Shown here: in pieces, positions 31,235-41,094 of the stretch
How the letters are laid out: every line of letters starts with the position of its first letter
How positions within the stretch are numbered: the stretch's first letter is position 1
NCBI RefSeq assembly: GCF_001294205.1
Contig: NZ_LAQT01000007.1
Coordinates: 248,001 to 312,000 of the forward strand
Source of the DNA: Amantichitinum ursilacus
GTDB taxonomy: Bacteria > Pseudomonadota > Gammaproteobacteria > Burkholderiales > Chitinibacteraceae
Direction of reading: 5' to 3'
DNA: 64,000 nt
Notes under the pieces: generated by a model
What the model was told of the DNA's origin: nothing
The model's database searches: none
What the model saw: the letters and a program-made list of their open reading frames with translations, nothing else
Position numbers and translations under genes: made by a program

Positions 31235-33025
31235 ATGTCCCCCCTCGAACAGTTAGAACACGTCTTTGGCTACCGCGCGTTCCGCGGCATGCAGGGCGAG
31301 ATCGTGCAGCATCTGACCGATGGGGGCGATGCGCTGGTGCTGATGCCCACCGGGGGCGGCAAGTCGTTGTGTTATCAGATTCCCGCGCTGTGCCGGCCCG
31401 GCTGCGCCGTGGTGGTTTCGCCCCTGATTGCGCTGATGCAGGATCAGGTGGATACGCTCAAAGAACTCGGCGTGGCCGCAGCCTTTCTGAATTCGACGCT
31501 GGATAACGAACAGGCCCGCGCCGTGGAGCGTGCCTTCGTTAATGGCGAGCTGAAGCTGCTGTACGTCGCGCCCGAGCGCCTGGTCACCTCGTGGTTCAAG
31601 AACCTGCTGGCGCGTGCGCAGATTTCGCTGTTTGCCATTGATGAGGCGCATTGCGTCTCGCAATGGGGCCATGATTTCCGCCCGGAATATCTGGGCCTGT
31701 CGGTGCTGGCCGATGAATTTCCGGGGGTGCCGCGCATTGCGCTGACCGCCACGGCCGACCACGCCACGCGCGGCGAAATCGTCACGCGTTTGCGCCTGGA
31801 AACCGCGCGCCAGTTTGTCACCAGTTTTGACCGCCCTAACCTGCGCTACGCCATCGTCGAAAAGAAAAACGCGCGCGATCAGCTGCTGACGTTTTTGCGG
31901 CGCGAACACGAAGGCGATGCCGGCATCGTGTACTGCATGTCGCGCAAAAAGGTGGAAGACACCGCCAACTGGCTACGCGAAAAAGAAATCCGCGCGCTGC
32001 CCTATCACGCGGGTCTGGATGCCGCCACGCGTACCAAACACCAGCAGCTGTTTTTGCGTGAAGAAGGCATCGTCATGGTGGCGACCATCGCGTTTGGCAT
32101 GGGCATCGACAAGCCCGACGTACGCTTTGTGGCGCATCTGGATTTGCCCAAATCGATCGAAAATTATTATCAGGAAACCGGCCGCGGCGGCCGCGATGGC
32201 TTGCCTGCCAGCGCCTGGATGGCGTACGGGCTTAATGACGTGATCATGCTTACCGGCATGATCGAGCAAGGCAACAGCGACGACACACAAAAGCAGCTGG
32301 AGCGGCGCAAACTCGACGCGATGCTGGGCTTGTGCGAAACCACCACGTGCCGTCGCGTTACCTTGCTGGGTTATTTTGGCGAGCAAATCCAGCCTTGCGG
32401 CAATTGTGACAACTGCCTGAACCCGCCTGCGCTCACCGATATGACCGAGGCCGCGCAAAAAGCCCTGTCTTGCGTGTTTCGCACCGGCAACCGTTTTGGC
32501 GTGGGCCATCTGATTGACGTGCTGCAAGGCAAGGTCAACGCCAAAGTGCAGGACTGGAAACACGATCAGCTTTCCACTTTCGGCATCGGCAAAGACGTGG
32601 ACGAAAGCACCTGGCGCGCCATTTACCGCCAGTTGCTGGCGCAAGGCGCGCTGCAAGTCAGCGCCGATGGCTTTGGTGGTTTGTCGCTCACCGATCAGGC
32701 CCGGCCGTTTTTGCGCGGCGAAGCGCAATTGCAGTTGCGCGCGCGTACCGAAAAATTCCGCGTCAAAGAAAAAGACCGCACCGAATTCCTTGAGCCCGAA
32801 GACAAGATGTTGTGGGCCGCCCTGCGGCGGCGGCGCAAAGAACTGGCCGACGAGCAGAACGTGCCGGCTTACGTGATCTTTGGCGACGCCACACTTAAAG
32901 AAATGGTGCGCTTGCGCCCGGCCGATCATTACGAAATGGCGCGCATCTCCGGTGTGGGGGATCGCAAGCTTGAGAAATACGGCGATGATTTCCTCGCCGT
33001 GATTGCCAACCAGACCACCGCGTAA
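31235..33025 (+). CDS. recQ: ATP-dependent DNA helicase RecQ
   Basis: 3'-5' helicase for recombination and replication-fork repair. The 596-aa protein contains Walker A in [17 protein letters not shown], the DEAH box with [30 protein letters not shown], motif V/VI ([30 protein letters not shown]), the zinc cluster (CETTTCRR to CGNCDNC), the RQC winged helix and a C-terminal HRDC domain. ATG 31235 ([13 protein letters not shown]) starts the family sequence; an earlier in-frame ATG at 31166 overlaps the repeat-derived leader. TrmO follows after 5 bp. Confidence 0.96.
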   Translation: MSPLEQLEHVFGYRAFRGMQGEIVQHLTDGGDALVLMPTGGGKSLCYQIPALCRPGCAVVVSPLIALMQDQVDTLKELGVAAAFLNSTLDNEQARAVERAFVNGELKLLYVAPERLVTSWFKNLLARAQISLFAIDEAHCVSQWGHDFRPEYLGLSVLADEFPGVPRIALTATADHATRGEIVTRLRLETARQFVTSFDRPNLRYAIVEKKNARDQLLTFLRREHEGDAGIVYCMSRKKVEDTANWLREKEIRALPYHAGLDAATRTKHQQLFLREEGIVMVATIAFGMGIDKPDVRFVAHLDLPKSIENYYQETGRGGRDGLPASAWMAYGLNDVIMLTGMIEQGNSDDTQKQLERRKLDAMLGLCETTTCRRVTLLGYFGEQIQPCGNCDNCLNPPALTDMTEAAQKALSCVFRTGNRFGVGHLIDVLQGKVNAKVQDWKHDQLSTFGIGKDVDESTWRAIYRQLLAQGALQVSADGFGGLSLTDQARPFLRGEAQLQLRARTEKFRVKEKDRTEFLEPEDKMLWAALRRRRKELADEQNVPAYVIFGDATLKEMVRLRPADHYEMARISGVGDRKLEKYGDDFLAVIANQTTA

Positions 33026-33030
33026 CGCCG

Positions 33031-33738
33031 ATGACCGCCGCCGACCCGACTGGCTTTACGTTCCAGCCCATTGGTTATCTGCAAACGCCGTTTGCCGACA
33101 AGTTTGGCATTCCGCGCCAACCCACACTGGCCCCGCATGCCACCGGCGTGCTGAAGCTGTTGCCGCCTTATGATCGCGCCGAAGCCGTGCGCGGGCTGGA
33201 GGCATTCAGTCATGTCTGGCTGACGTTTGTGTTTCATCAGACTGCGGGCCAGTGGAGCCCGACCGTGCGCCCGCCGCGGCTGGGTGGCAATCAGCGCATT
33301 GGCGTGTTTGCCTGTCGCTCGCCGTTCCGGCCCAATCCGCTGGGCTTGTCGCTGGTGCAATTGCGCTCAATCAGCACCGACGAGGGCGTTGTGCTGACAT
33401 TCAGTGGCGTTGATCTGGTCGACGGCACGCCCATTCTCGATATCAAGCCGTATATTCCGTACGTCGAAAGCCAACCGGATGCGCGCAGTGGCTTTGTGTC
33501 GGGCGAACCGGCGCGCTTGCAGGTGGTCTTTAGTGAGCTGGCCGAGCAGCAATGCCAGCGCTATCAAACCCGTTATCCCGAATTACGAGCACTGATCGTC
33601 GACGTGTTGACGCAAGACCCGCGCCCCGCGTATGCCGATGACCCCGCGCGGCGTTATGGCGTCCGGCTGTATACGCTGGACGTTAAATGGCGCTGCGACG
33701 GCCAAAGTGCCTTTGTTGAATCCCTGGACTCGTTATGA
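33031..33738 (+). CDS. trmO: tRNA (t6A37) methyltransferase TrmO
   Basis: SAM-dependent N6-methyltransferase that modifies threonylcarbamoyladenosine at position 37 of certain tRNAs. The 235-aa UPF0066 protein shows FQPIGYLQTPFADKFGIPRQP, FSHVWLTFVFHQ, IGVFACRSPFRPNPLGLSLV, GVDLVDGTPILDIKPYIPY and the family C-terminal subdomain. It overlaps the next gene by 4 bp. Confidence 0.93.
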   Translation: MTAADPTGFTFQPIGYLQTPFADKFGIPRQPTLAPHATGVLKLLPPYDRAEAVRGLEAFSHVWLTFVFHQTAGQWSPTVRPPRLGGNQRIGVFACRSPFRPNPLGLSLVQLRSISTDEGVVLTFSGVDLVDGTPILDIKPYIPYVESQPDARSGFVSGEPARLQVVFSELAEQQCQRYQTRYPELRALIVDVLTQDPRPAYADDPARRYGVRLYTLDVKWRCDGQSAFVESLDSL

Positions 33739-34664
33739 CCTTGTTTGCTCCGCGCCGCCGCTGCGCGCTTGTGTTGCTGGCCGCGCTGCTGGCCGCGTGT
33801 ACCACCCCGAAAGCGCCCGTTACCCCGCCCCCGCAAGCCACTGTGGCGCCGCCGATCAAGGTGCGCATCGGCCTCGCCTTGGGTGGCGGCGCGGCGAAAG
33901 GGTTTGCCCATATCGGCGTGATCAAGATGCTGGAAGTCAGCGGCTTTACACCCGACGTCGTGGCGGGCACCAGCGCAGGTAGCGTGGTGGGCAGCCTGTA
34001 CGCCAGTGGCCTGGGGCCGTATGAACTGCAGACCAACTCGTTTGCGCTGGATGAAGCGCAAATCCGCGATGTCAGCCTGCTGTCGGGTGGACTGGTCAAG
34101 GGCCAGAAGCTGCAGGATTACGTGAACCAGCTGGTTAAAAACCGGCCGCTGGATAAATTGAACAAGCCGTTCGCAGCCGTGGCCACCGAGCTGGAAACCG
34201 GCAAGCGCACGGTGTTTGTGCGTGGCAATACCGGCCAGGCCGTGCGCGCATCCAGCAGCATTCCGGGCGTGTTCGAACCCGTGGTCATTAACGGCAAACA
34301 TTATGTGGATGGCGGCGTGGTCAGCCCCGTGCCGGTGGATGCCGCGCGCGAACTGGGCGCCGACATTGTAGTGGCCGTGGACATCTCGGCCAAAGCCAAC
34401 GGCAAAGCGCCCGGTGGCATGGTCAATATCGTTACGCAATCCATCGCCATCATGGGTCAGACCTTGGGCCAGCAAGAAATGACGCGCGCTGATGTCATTA
34501 TCCGCCCCAATGTCGGCAAGATCGGCCCCACCGATTTTGATCAGAAAAACGTAGCCATCATGGAAGGCGAGCGCGCTGCGCTGGCGGCGATGCCCGAAAT
34601 CCGCAAAGCCGTTGAAGCCAAACGACTGGAGTTGCTGAAGAAACAGCAGGCCGCCAAGCCCTGA
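33735..34664 (+). CDS. Patatin-like phospholipase, predicted lipoprotein
   Basis: A 309-aa patatin-fold acyl hydrolase with a lipoprotein signal (lipobox L-A-A-C, Cys22) and a Pro-rich linker. The oxyanion loop is LALGGGAAKGFAHIGVIK, the nucleophile is Ser80 in AGTSAGSVVGSLYASG, and the catalytic Asp is in HYVDGGVVSPVPV. It resembles RssA-type proteins in the core, but those lack a lipidation signal. A phospholipase A or lysophospholipase role at the outer membrane or periplasm is inferred. It is translationally coupled to trmO. Confidence 0.9.
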   Translation: MTLFAPRRRCALVLLAALLAACTTPKAPVTPPPQATVAPPIKVRIGLALGGGAAKGFAHIGVIKMLEVSGFTPDVVAGTSAGSVVGSLYASGLGPYELQTNSFALDEAQIRDVSLLSGGLVKGQKLQDYVNQLVKNRPLDKLNKPFAAVATELETGKRTVFVRGNTGQAVRASSSIPGVFEPVVINGKHYVDGGVVSPVPVDAARELGADIVVAVDISAKANGKAPGGMVNIVTQSIAIMGQTLGQQEMTRADVIIRPNVGKIGPTDFDQKNVAIMEGERAALAAMPEIRKAVEAKRLELLKKQQAAKP

Positions 34665-34771
34665 TGCGGCCAACCGCGCGCTGCAAACCGTGGCCCAATG
34701 CGGGCCGCGCGGCTTGCAGCGTGCGCGCAATGCCCGTACATTAGCGCCCACATAGAACGGCCGTTCTCAAT

Positions 34772-36796
34772 ATGGACTTTGCGACACTCACTCCGGCGGT
34801 AACTTCGCGGCTGGCCAAACTGGGCCTGCTGCGCCCGTTCGACCTGGTGTTGCACCTGCCGCTGCGTTATGAAGACGAAACGCAGCTGGTGTCGATGCGC
34901 GACGCGCTGTTTGGCGCGCCGTCTTTGGTGGAAGGCGAAGTACTGAGTTGCGATGTGCAATTCCGCCCGCGCCGCCAATTGGTGGCGCGCGTGGCCGATG
35001 ACACCGGCAAGTTGATTGTGCGGCTGATCCACTTTTATCCCAGCCAGGCCAAGCAACTCACCGTGGGCAACCGCGTGCGTTTGTATGGCGAAATCCGTCA
35101 TGGCTTTTGGGGGGACGAAATGGTCCATCCCAAGATCAAGACCGTGGGCGAAAACAATAGCCTTAGCGAAGCGCTTAGCCCGGTTTACCCCACCACTGCG
35201 GGGATGGCGCAGCACCAGATTGCCAAGCTGATCCACCAGGCGCTGGCCGCCAGTGACTTACGCGATACGCTGCCGCCCGAAATTCTTGAGCCGTTAAACC
35301 TGCCCGCGTTTGCGCCCAGCGTAAAACTACTGCACGCCCCCACGCCCGACATCCCGAATATCCAGCTGACCGAACGCACGCACCCGGCGTGGCAACGGCT
35401 GAAGTTTGACGAACTGTTGGCGCAGCAGCTCAGCCTGCGCATGGCGCGTGCGGTGCGGCGTGAAAAAAACGCGCCGCAGATCGCACCCAAAGGCGAACTG
35501 GCGCGCAAATTGTTGGCCAGTTTGCCGTTTGGCTTGACCGGTGCGCAGCAACGCGTGCTGCTCGAAATTGAACACGATCTGGCGCAACCGCACCCAATGC
35601 AGCGCTTGCTGCAAGGGGATGTGGGCGCGGGCAAAACCATCGTCGCCGCGTTGGCGGCCTGCCATGCCATTGAGGCCGGCTACCAGGTGGCCTTGCTGGC
35701 CCCGACCGAAATTCTGGCCGAGCAGCACTATCGCAAACTGGCGACGTGGCTGGAGCCGCTGAATATCCGGGTGGCGTGGCTGGCGGGCAGTCTTAAAGCC
35801 AAGGCCAAACGCGCCGCGCTGGAAGACGCCGCCCTAGGCACCGCGCCGTTGATTGTCGGCACGCACGCGTTGTTTCAGAGCCAGGTGGAATTTGCCAACC
35901 TCGGCCTCGCCATCGTTGATGAGCAGCATCGCTTTGGCGTCGCGCAGCGGCTGGCATTGCGCGAAAAAGGCAATGGCCCGCATCAGTTGATGATGTCGGC
36001 CACGCCGATTCCGCGCACGTTGGCGATGAGCTTTTATGCCGATCTGGACGTCAGCGTCATCGACGAACTGCCGCCGGGCCGCACGCCGATCGTGACCAAG
36101 CTGATTTCGGATGCGCGCCGCGACGAAGTCACCGAGCGCATCGCCGCCAAGGTGGAGGAAGGCCGCCAGGTGTATTGGGTGTGCCCGCTGATTGAGGAAT
36201 CCGAAGCGCTGCAATTGCAGACCGCCGTCGATACGCATGCGCAATTGACTGAAGAATTAAATGGCATTGCGGTGGGGCTGATCCATGGCCGCATGAAGCC
36301 CGATGAAAAAGCCGCCGTGATGGATGGCTTTATCAAGAATGAAATCCAGGTATTGGTGGCCACCACTGTGATTGAAGTGGGCGTGGATGTGCCCAACGCC
36401 AGCCTGATGGTGATCGAACACGCCGAGCGCATGGGCCTGGCGCAATTGCACCAGTTGCGTGGCCGCGTGGGCCGGGGCGCGCACGCGTCTTTGTGCGTGT
36501 TGCTGTACAGCACGCCGCTGGGCGAGCTGGCCAAATCGCGCTTGCGCGTTATTTACGAGAACACCGACGGCTTTGAAATTGCGCGCCAGGATATGGAGTT
36601 GCGTGGCCCCGGCGAGCTGGCAGGCGTGCGGCAATCGGGCGTGCCGATGCTGCGCTTTGCGGATCTGGAAAAAGACGCCGATCTGCTGGACGTGGCGCGC
36701 GAAACCGCCGAGCACCTGCTGGCCACCCAGCCCGCCGTTGCCATTGCCCACCTCGACCGCTGGCTGCCCGGCCGCGAGATGTTGCTTAAGGTCTGA
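34772..36796 (+). CDS. recG: ATP-dependent DNA helicase RecG
   Basis: Branch-migrating helicase for stalled forks and Holliday junctions. The 674-aa protein has the N-terminal wedge/OB domain (RPFDLVLHLPLRYEDETQLV, FYPSQAKQL), Walker A QGDVGAGKTIVAALAA, the DEQH box in IVDEQHRFGVAQR, SATPIPRTLAMSFYADLDVSVI, VIEVGVDVPNASLMVIEHAERMG and QLRGRVGRG. Length is normal. It is preceded by a 107-bp spacer from the patatin gene. Confidence 0.97.
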   Translation: MDFATLTPAVTSRLAKLGLLRPFDLVLHLPLRYEDETQLVSMRDALFGAPSLVEGEVLSCDVQFRPRRQLVARVADDTGKLIVRLIHFYPSQAKQLTVGNRVRLYGEIRHGFWGDEMVHPKIKTVGENNSLSEALSPVYPTTAGMAQHQIAKLIHQALAASDLRDTLPPEILEPLNLPAFAPSVKLLHAPTPDIPNIQLTERTHPAWQRLKFDELLAQQLSLRMARAVRREKNAPQIAPKGELARKLLASLPFGLTGAQQRVLLEIEHDLAQPHPMQRLLQGDVGAGKTIVAALAACHAIEAGYQVALLAPTEILAEQHYRKLATWLEPLNIRVAWLAGSLKAKAKRAALEDAALGTAPLIVGTHALFQSQVEFANLGLAIVDEQHRFGVAQRLALREKGNGPHQLMMSATPIPRTLAMSFYADLDVSVIDELPPGRTPIVTKLISDARRDEVTERIAAKVEEGRQVYWVCPLIEESEALQLQTAVDTHAQLTEELNGIAVGLIHGRMKPDEKAAVMDGFIKNEIQVLVATTVIEVGVDVPNASLMVIEHAERMGLAQLHQLRGRVGRGAHASLCVLLYSTPLGELAKSRLRVIYENTDGFEIARQDMELRGPGELAGVRQSGVPMLRFADLEKDADLLDVARETAEHLLATQPAVAIAHLDRWLPGREMLLKV

Positions 36797-36926
36797 CGCC
36801 GGAAACGCGGTCAGAGCGCGCCAAACCGGCCGGCCAATCGCTACAAAACGACACACGGCAGCGCAAAAGCTGATAACACGCTGACAAACTCGACTCAGAC
36901 GCGTGAATTTTTACTAAAATCGCAGC

Positions 36927-37568
36927 ATGATTTCCGCCGCCGCCAACCCGTCCGAAATGACCAGCCTGCAGCAAGCCAGCACGGTGGCGGCGGCGCGCGC
37001 GCAACAAAGCAGCGCCACAAGCAGTGCCTCTTCAACCCCGCCCGGCGCAAATAGCGCTACCCAATCGACCAGCTCGACACAATCCGACACCAACAAGGCC
37101 AGTGCCAACGGCAGCAGCGCGACCACCGGTAAAACGCCCACGGGCGATCCACTGAGCAAATCGCAACAAGCCGAAGTCGATCAGCTGGTCAAAATCGATA
37201 AGGAAACGCGCGCGCACGAACAAGCGCATCTGGCTGCGGCCGGGGCGTTGGCCACCAGCGGCGCCAATTACAAGATGACCACGGGGCCCGATGGCAAGCA
37301 GTACGCCAATGGCGGCGATGTGTCCGTCGATGTCAGCCCGGGCCGCACGCCCGAGGAGACCATCCGCAAGGCGCGGATTATTCAGGCTGCGGCGTTAGCG
37401 CCGTCGCAACCGTCGGGCCAGGATATCGCCGTGGCCGCGCAGGCGCGCGCGATGGAAGCGCAAGCACAAGCCGAGATCAGCGCGCGCGGCAGCAAAGGCC
37501 AGCAGGTGGCTGGGGCTTATCAGCCCAGCGATCAGATCAGCCAGTCACTGTTCAGCGCCAGCGCCTGA
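36927..37568 (+). CDS. Putative metalloprotease, CJM1_0395 / SprA-related family
   Basis: A 213-aa protein. The first 75 residues are Ser/Thr/Ala/Gln-rich and disordered-looking. A central zinc-type motif HEQAHLAA spans residues 97-104 (His97-Glu-x-x-His101), followed by GANYKMTTGPDGKQYANGGDVSVDVSPGRTPEETIRKARIIQ, which is the hallmark of this family. The function is unknown. No signal peptide is visible, so it may act in the cytoplasm or be exported by another route. The proximity to recG is probably coincidental. Confidence 0.82.
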   Translation: MISAAANPSEMTSLQQASTVAAARAQQSSATSSASSTPPGANSATQSTSSTQSDTNKASANGSSATTGKTPTGDPLSKSQQAEVDQLVKIDKETRAHEQAHLAAAGALATSGANYKMTTGPDGKQYANGGDVSVDVSPGRTPEETIRKARIIQAAALAPSQPSGQDIAVAAQARAMEAQAQAEISARGSKGQQVAGAYQPSDQISQSLFSASA

Positions 37569-37584
37569 GCCACACCCTGCCGCG

Positions 37585-38292
37585 CTAGCCCATCCACGCC
37601 AGCAACAACGGCAACAGCAGCGACGTCACCAGCGCATTCAAGCCCATCGCCAGCCCGGCAAACGCGCCTGCGGTACTGGACACCTGCAAAGCGCGCGCGG
37701 TGCCGATGCCGTGGCCTGCGATGCCGATCGCAAAACCTTGCACCAAGGGATCGCGTAATTTAAGCGCATTCAATAACGGCACCGCCGCCACCGCGCACAA
37801 CACGCCAGTCACGATAACGATGCCTGCGGTCAGTGCGGGCAAACCGCCGTGTTGCGCCGACAGCGCCATCGCAATCGGCGTCGTCACTGACTTGGGGGCC
37901 AGCGTGGCCAACAGATTGTGGTCGAGTCCGAACAAGCGCCCGAGTAATAACGCCGAGCCGATGCCGACCACGCTGCCGATGGCCAAGGCCAGCAACAGCG
38001 GTAAGGCCAGCGCGCGCAGCCGATTGATATTGAGATAGAGCGGCACCGCCAGCGCCACCGTGGCCGGGCCCAGCAGAAAGTGAATCAACCGCACATGGCC
38101 AAAGTAATCGGCATACGGTTCGCCCAGCAGCCATAACGCCAGCATCACCAGTGCGATGCCCAGCAGCACCGGATTGCACAGCGCGCGGCGGCCCGAACGT
38201 ACATACAGCCCATCGGCCAGCAGCCACGCCAGCACCGTCAGCGCCAGCCAGGTGGCGGGTTGCGCCTGCAACGTGGTCCAGACGGCGTTCAT
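37585..38292 (-). CDS. lrgB: LrgB/CidB-family membrane protein
   Basis: A 235-aa polytopic membrane protein of the LrgB family, which works with a holin-like LrgA/CidA partner. Seen: LKPKS-like ATLAPKSVTTPIAMALSAQ, TAGIVIVTGVLCAVAAVPLLNALK and the conserved AIGIAGHGIGTARALQ. Family roles include control of murein hydrolase export and, in other bacteria and plants, glycolate or pyruvate transport. It overlaps the upstream lrgA-like gene by 4 bp. Confidence 0.92.
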   Translation of the reverse strand: MNAVWTTLQAQPATWLALTVLAWLLADGLYVRSGRRALCNPVLLGIALVMLALWLLGEPYADYFGHVRLIHFLLGPATVALAVPLYLNINRLRALALPLLLALAIGSVVGIGSALLLGRLFGLDHNLLATLAPKSVTTPIAMALSAQHGGLPALTAGIVIVTGVLCAVAAVPLLNALKLRDPLVQGFAIGIAGHGIGTARALQVSSTAGAFAGLAMGLNALVTSLLLPLLLAWMG

Positions 38293-38642
38293 GCGCCACT
38301 CCGGTAACGCCGTCGCAACAGCCAGTGCAGCACCAGCGCGGTCACTAGCAGCGTAATCAGCGTGGACAAGGCGACCACGACGGCCAGCGCCAGGCCGTGC
38401 TGTTGCAACACGTCGCCCAGTACCAGTAAACCCGCACCGGCCGGCAAAAAAAACAATCCGAGATAACTGAGCAGGCTGGTCGCGGTTTTGGCGACGCGTT
38501 CATCCACGCGACGGCGCGCCATGCTCCAGAGCAATAAAAGCAACATGCCCGACACAGGGCCGGGCATGGGGAGATGCAATGCAGCGCTGACGGCTTCGCC
38601 CGCCACCAGAAAGCTCAGCAGCACTGCAATGCCGTACAGCAC
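38289..38642 (-). CDS. lrgA: LrgA/CidA-family holin-like protein
   Basis: A 117-aa protein with about four membrane helices. MLYGIAVLLSFLVAGEAVSAALHLPMPGPVSGMLLLLL is the family signature (PxPGPVxGM). It follows rsxE by 6 bp and overlaps lrgB by 4 bp, so the pair is probably co-transcribed with the Rsx operon. Confidence 0.92.
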   Translation of the reverse strand: MLYGIAVLLSFLVAGEAVSAALHLPMPGPVSGMLLLLLWSMARRRVDERVAKTATSLLSYLGLFFLPAGAGLLVLGDVLQQHGLALAVVVALSTLITLLVTALVLHWLLRRRYRSGA

Positions 38643-38648
38643 GGCGCG

Positions 38649-39356
38649 TCAGGCCGCCTGCACTTCAGAGCCGCCCGCCGCGGCTTCTTCGGCACGACGC
38701 CGCGCGGCATCAGCACGACGATCCAGCGCGGCTTTGCCCGCCACCAGAAAGCCCAAGCCGATAAACGCGCCCGGCGGCAGCACCACAAACAAAAATTGAT
38801 AATTAAGATCAGCCGGCACCAGATGCAGCACCCAGCTTTTGGCCGCTGCGCCAAACACCAGATCGACGCCGCTAAACAGCGTGCCCTTGCCGATGATTTC
38901 ACGCAGACCGCCCAGCACCGCCAATACCACGGTGCCACCGATACCCATCATGAAACCATCCAGCGTGGACTGCGCCACACCGTTCTTCGAGGCAAAGGCT
39001 TCCGAGCGCGCCAGCACAATGCAGTTGGTGACGATCAGCGGAATAAAGATGCCCAGCACGTTGTACAGCGCGTGCAGATAGGCGTTCATGGCCAGATCAA
39101 GGATGGTGACGGCCGCCGCGATAATCAGAATGAATACCGGATTGCGTAATTCATTCGGCACAAACGAGCGCAGCAGCGCCACGCAGCCGCCGCTGCACGC
39201 CATCACCAGCGCGGTGGCCAGGCCCAGACTGGTGCCGTTGACCAAGGTGGTGGTCATCGCCAGCGTCGGGCACATGCCCAGAATCTGCACTACGGTGGGA
39301 TTCTGTTTCCAGACCGCGTTGTGGCTGATGCTGCGGACTTCAGTTTGGGTAATCAT
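38649..39356 (-). CDS. rsxE: Electron transport complex subunit RsxE/RnfE
   Basis: A 235-aa inner-membrane subunit of the Rnf/Rsx ion-coupled ferredoxin:NAD+ oxidoreductase. Seen: NPTVVQILGMCPTLAMTTT, the paired-helix fold with NCIVLARSEAFASKNGVAQS and a charged C-terminal tail (about 30 residues, AALDRRADAARRRAEEAAAGG). It overlaps rsxG by 4 bp. Confidence 0.95.
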   Translation of the reverse strand: MITQTEVRSISHNAVWKQNPTVVQILGMCPTLAMTTTLVNGTSLGLATALVMACSGGCVALLRSFVPNELRNPVFILIIAAAVTILDLAMNAYLHALYNVLGIFIPLIVTNCIVLARSEAFASKNGVAQSTLDGFMMGIGGTVVLAVLGGLREIIGKGTLFSGVDLVFGAAAKSWVLHLVPADLNYQFLFVVLPPGAFIGLGFLVAGKAALDRRADAARRRAEEAAAGGSEVQAA

Positions 39357-39985
39357 GCGGCTTCTCCAAATACCTGCGCCTTGTGCGCCGAGACATAGAC
39401 CAGCACCTTGCTCACCGCCTTGACCACGGCGCGCGGGCTGATGGTGGCGCCCGCGTTGCTATCAAACGCGCCGCCGTCTTTTTTGACTTTCCAGCCATCC
39501 AGCTTGGGGTTGCCCAGCGATTTGCCGGTAAATTGCTCGCTCCAGTTTGACTTGGCGGCATCGATATAATCGCCCAGGCCCGGCGTTTCTTTGTGTTGCA
39601 CCACGCGCACACCCAGCACGCGGCCATCGGGCGCAATGCCCACCAGCAATTTGATTCTGCCGGCATAGCCGTCGGGCGCGGTGGTTTCCACGACCGCGCC
39701 GGTTTCTTTGCCAGCATGTTTGGCCAGGTAAATTGACGACGGTTCATCGTTGCCCAGCGTGCGTGCATCGGCCAGGCTGAGCGTCAATTTATCGGCCAGC
39801 AAATTGTTGTCGTAGCTACCGGCCGGCAACACCTGCGCAATCAAGGCGCGCTCGGCATCGGCGGTATTTTTATCGACGATGGATTTGGTGGCGGCATACG
39901 TGCCCGCCATTAACGCGGTAAACAGCGTGGTAAACACCAGCAAAGTCAGCGCACCGCGTACGCCGTTGGCCACCATGCTTTTCAT
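39353..39985 (-). CDS. rsxG: Electron transport complex subunit RsxG/RnfG
   Basis: A 210-aa membrane-anchored flavoprotein with one N-terminal helix and a periplasmic FMN-binding domain. The FMN attachment motif is in DSNAGATISPRAVVKAV, with Thr181 as the expected covalent site. HKETPGLGDYIDAAK is a further family feature. It overlaps both rsxD and rsxE by 4 bp. Confidence 0.95.
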   Translation of the reverse strand: MKSMVANGVRGALTLLVFTTLFTALMAGTYAATKSIVDKNTADAERALIAQVLPAGSYDNNLLADKLTLSLADARTLGNDEPSSIYLAKHAGKETGAVVETTAPDGYAGRIKLLVGIAPDGRVLGVRVVQHKETPGLGDYIDAAKSNWSEQFTGKSLGNPKLDGWKVKKDGGAFDSNAGATISPRAVVKAVSKVLVYVSAHKAQVFGEAA

Positions 39986-41025
39986 GCTTTGGCTCCGGCT
40001 TTTTTACGATTCTTGTGCCCGAATACCGAGGGCTGCGTGTACTGATCAATAAACGGCGCGGCCAGATTCAGAATCAGCACGGCGAAGGCCACGCCATCCG
40101 GATAGCCGCCAAATACACGGATCAGATAAGTGAGCAGGCCAATCAGTCCGGCAAAAATCATACGGCCCAATGGCGTGGTGGGGCTGGTCACCGGGTCGGT
40201 GACGATAAAGAACGCGCCCAGCATCGCCGCACCGCTAAACCAGTGGAATAACGGACTGGTGTAATGCTGCGGGTCCACCAGCCAGAAAATGCCCGCCATA
40301 CCTCCCAATACCGCGAGGAACGTGACCGGCACAATCCACGGAATCAGCTTTTGCTGCAGCAGATATAAACCGCCCAACAAATACGCCGCGGTAATCCATT
40401 CGGTGCCGATGCCACCGATGCCGCCAAACAGTTTCTCATGCAGGATGGTCAGCATATTGGTGTGCTGCATCAGCTGCGTTTTAACCGTATCCAGCGGCGT
40501 AGCCGAAGCGACCGCATCAAAGTTAAGGCCGGCGGGCAAATGGCCGGTAAAGATCCATTGCAATTGCGCGGCGGCATCCAGGCTTTGCGGCGCCAGGCCT
40601 AACGGGGCCGCCCAATGCGACATTTGCGCCGGAAACGACACAATCATGATGGCAAAGCCGACCATCGCCGGATTAAACGTGTTCTGGCCCAGGCCGCCAT
40701 ACATATGTTTGGCCAGCGCAATCGACATGATCGCCGCCAGCGTAATCATCCACCACGGCGCCAGCGGCGGAAACGACAGCGCCATCAGCCATGCCGTCAC
40801 AATGGCCGAGCCATCGGTAACGAAAGGCTTGATCGGATAATTGCGCAAACGCAGGCAGAACGCCTCGGTGGCCAGCGCCGCCACGGTGGCCAGGCCAATT
40901 TGCACCAGCACGCCCACGCCAAAGAAATACGTATAGGTGGCGATGCCGGGGATCAGCGCGGCGGCCACCTTGAGCATGACCACCTGCAGTGGCGTCGGTT
41001 TGATAAAGAACGGTGATGTCGTCAT
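39982..41025 (-). CDS. rsxD: Electron transport complex subunit RsxD/RnfD
   Basis: A 347-aa integral membrane subunit binding a second covalent FMN. YGGLGQNTFNPAMVGFAIM and the flavin motif SATPLD (Thr176) are visible, and around nine hydrophobic segments. A 69-bp gap separates it from rsxC, the longest inside this operon. Confidence 0.95.
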   Translation of the reverse strand: MTTSPFFIKPTPLQVVMLKVAAALIPGIATYTYFFGVGVLVQIGLATVAALATEAFCLRLRNYPIKPFVTDGSAIVTAWLMALSFPPLAPWWMITLAAIMSIALAKHMYGGLGQNTFNPAMVGFAIMIVSFPAQMSHWAAPLGLAPQSLDAAAQLQWIFTGHLPAGLNFDAVASATPLDTVKTQLMQHTNMLTILHEKLFGGIGGIGTEWITAAYLLGGLYLLQQKLIPWIVPVTFLAVLGGMAGIFWLVDPQHYTSPLFHWFSGAAMLGAFFIVTDPVTSPTTPLGRMIFAGLIGLLTYLIRVFGGYPDGVAFAVLILNLAAPFIDQYTQPSVFGHKNRKKAGAKA

Positions 41026-41094
41026 TGTTTCTTCTTGGTTGTTCTGTCACCGCGCGCGGCCACGGCGCCATCAAAGCGAGGGCCGCGCACTGTG

